Below are positions 63,410 through 64,000 of a stretch of 64,000 nucleotides of DNA, in pieces. The translations under genes were made by a program, and so were the position numbers. The notes beneath the pieces were generated by a model. It searched no databases and was not told the DNA's origin. It was given only the letters and a program-made list of their open reading frames with translations. The stretch's first letter is position 1; every line of letters starts with the position of its first letter. Source of the DNA: Mycolicibacterium lacusdiani (lineage in GTDB: Bacteria > Actinomycetota > Actinomycetes > Mycobacteriales > Mycobacteriaceae); NCBI RefSeq assembly GCF_021916785.1, contig NZ_JAKCFC010000003.1, forward strand, positions 1 to 64,000, read 5' to 3'.

Positions 63410-64000
63410 ATGAGCCGGATGCGCTATGTCGTTACCGGCGGTACCGGGTTCATTGGTCGCCGTGTCGTGTCCAAGATCTTGTCCTCCGCGAGCCCCTCGG
63501 GTGACGCCCCACAGGTGTGGGTGCTGGTGCGACGCGAGTCGCTCGGGCGCTTCGAGCAGCTCGCCGAGCAGTGGGGCGACGGCGCGAAACCGCTGGTGGG
63601 CGACCTGACCACGCCGGGCCTCGGGCTCAGCGACCAGACGCTGGCCGACGTCGGGCGGGTCGACCACGTCGTGCACTGCGCGGCGATCTACGACGTCACC
63701 GCCGACGACGCCCAGCAGCGGGCCACCAACGTCGACGGCACCCGCGCGGTCGCAGACCTCGCGTCACGCCTGGACGCAACCCTGCACCACGTCTCCTCCA
63801 TCGCGGTCGCGGGTGACTTCCGCGGCGAGTACACCGAGGAGGACTTCGACGTCTCGCAGAACCTGCCCACCGCCTACCACCAGACGAAGTTCGAGGCGGA
63901 ACTGCTGGTGCGCTCGACGCCCGGATTGCGGTACCGCGTGTACCGCCCCGGCGTCGTCGTCGGGGACTCCCGCACCGGCGAGATGGACAAGGTCGACGGC
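63410..64000 (+). CDS. SDR/NAD-dependent epimerase-type reductase, N-terminal part (acrA1/FcrA-like, truncated by window)
   Basis: The first 197 residues are present. The extended SDR fold starts MRYVVTGGTGFIGRRVV with the NADP-binding GGTGFIG loop, an HCAAIYDVT strand, SSIAVAG and the catalytic YHQTK (about residues 154-158). The homologue Rv3391 (AcrA1/FcrA) next to Rv3389c is a multidomain fatty acyl-CoA reductase. This frame should continue into such a protein, but its C-terminal domain lies outside the window. Confidence 0.85.
   Translation, partial: MSRMRYVVTGGTGFIGRRVVSKILSSASPSGDAPQVWVLVRRESLGRFEQLAEQWGDGAKPLVGDLTTPGLGLSDQTLADVGRVDHVVHCAAIYDVTADDAQQRATNVDGTRAVADLASRLDATLHHVSSIAVAGDFRGEYTEEDFDVSQNLPTAYHQTKFEAELLVRSTPGLRYRVYRPGVVVGDSRTGEMDKVDG

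Overview
The window is high-GC actinobacterial DNA whose gene content and order point to a rapidly growing mycobacterium (Mycolicibacterium type). The backbone follows the Mycobacterium tuberculosis order from about Rv3313c to Rv3391: add-deoA-cdd, sdhCDAB, sigJ, a class III aminotransferase, dacB1, a YihY-type membrane protein, trpS, an alpha/beta hydrolase, an isocitrate dehydrogenase, metY-metX-methyltransferase, a DUF3017 protein, folD, an Old Yellow Enzyme, the mfpEDCBA conservon, a SpoU methyltransferase, a nitroreductase, dnaE2, htdY and the start of an acrA1-like reductase. A perfect mycobacterial SOS box before dnaE2 and a SAM-IV riboswitch before metY fit this assignment. No tRNA or rRNA gene and no CRISPR array was seen.

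Layout. 1-132 is the last part of an IS481-type transposase. 129-2979 is a translationally coupled nucleoside salvage operon on the minus strand, divergent from the succinate dehydrogenase operon (3221-6756). A large inverted repeat (6798-6932) separates sdh from a CMD/AhpD-like protein and sigJ. Relative to M. tuberculosis, about 14 kb is inserted between sigJ and the aminotransferase (8511-22309). It holds an MFS pump, an APC amino acid/polyamine permease with a UspA protein and an aldehyde dehydrogenase, a YoaK protein, a cytosolic-type gamma-glutamyltransferase with a complete polar amino acid ABC importer, a TetR regulator with a perfect palindromic operator, an Eis acetyltransferase and an aminobutyraldehyde dehydrogenase. 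With the adjacent Lrp regulator and aminotransferase, this looks like a module for amine, GABA or gamma-glutamyl compound use.

24236-34411 is mostly housekeeping: a strictosidine synthase-like protein, DacB1, YihY, TrpS, a MarR regulator divergent from a DinB-like protein across a palindrome, a VOC protein, exonuclease III, a hydrolase and monomeric isocitrate dehydrogenase. 34412-38040 is the methionine block: SAM-IV riboswitch, a 5-codon leader ORF, metY, metX and a methyltransferase with 4-bp overlaps. 38043-43787 carries DUF3017, folD, an OYE, a small exported protein and a double-FHA ABC transporter of the Rv1747 type. Two tandem hairpins (43780-43896) separate this transporter from the convergent mfpEDCBA operon (43912-48619), which encodes a nitrate/sensor-like histidine kinase, roadblock protein, DUF742 protein, GTPase and the pentapeptide gyrase-protecting protein MfpA.

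49412-56282 is an accessory nitrogen-compound island: VOC protein, NCS1 permease, PucR regulator, OYE, DUF1989 protein and amidase. The last part holds a nitroreductase, SOS-controlled dnaE2, a secreted histidine phosphatase, a 25-codon coupled small ORF, a DUF899 protein, a DUF1330 protein, HtdY and a truncated short-chain reductase. Several very small ORFs are joined to their downstream genes by ATGA or GTGA overlaps.
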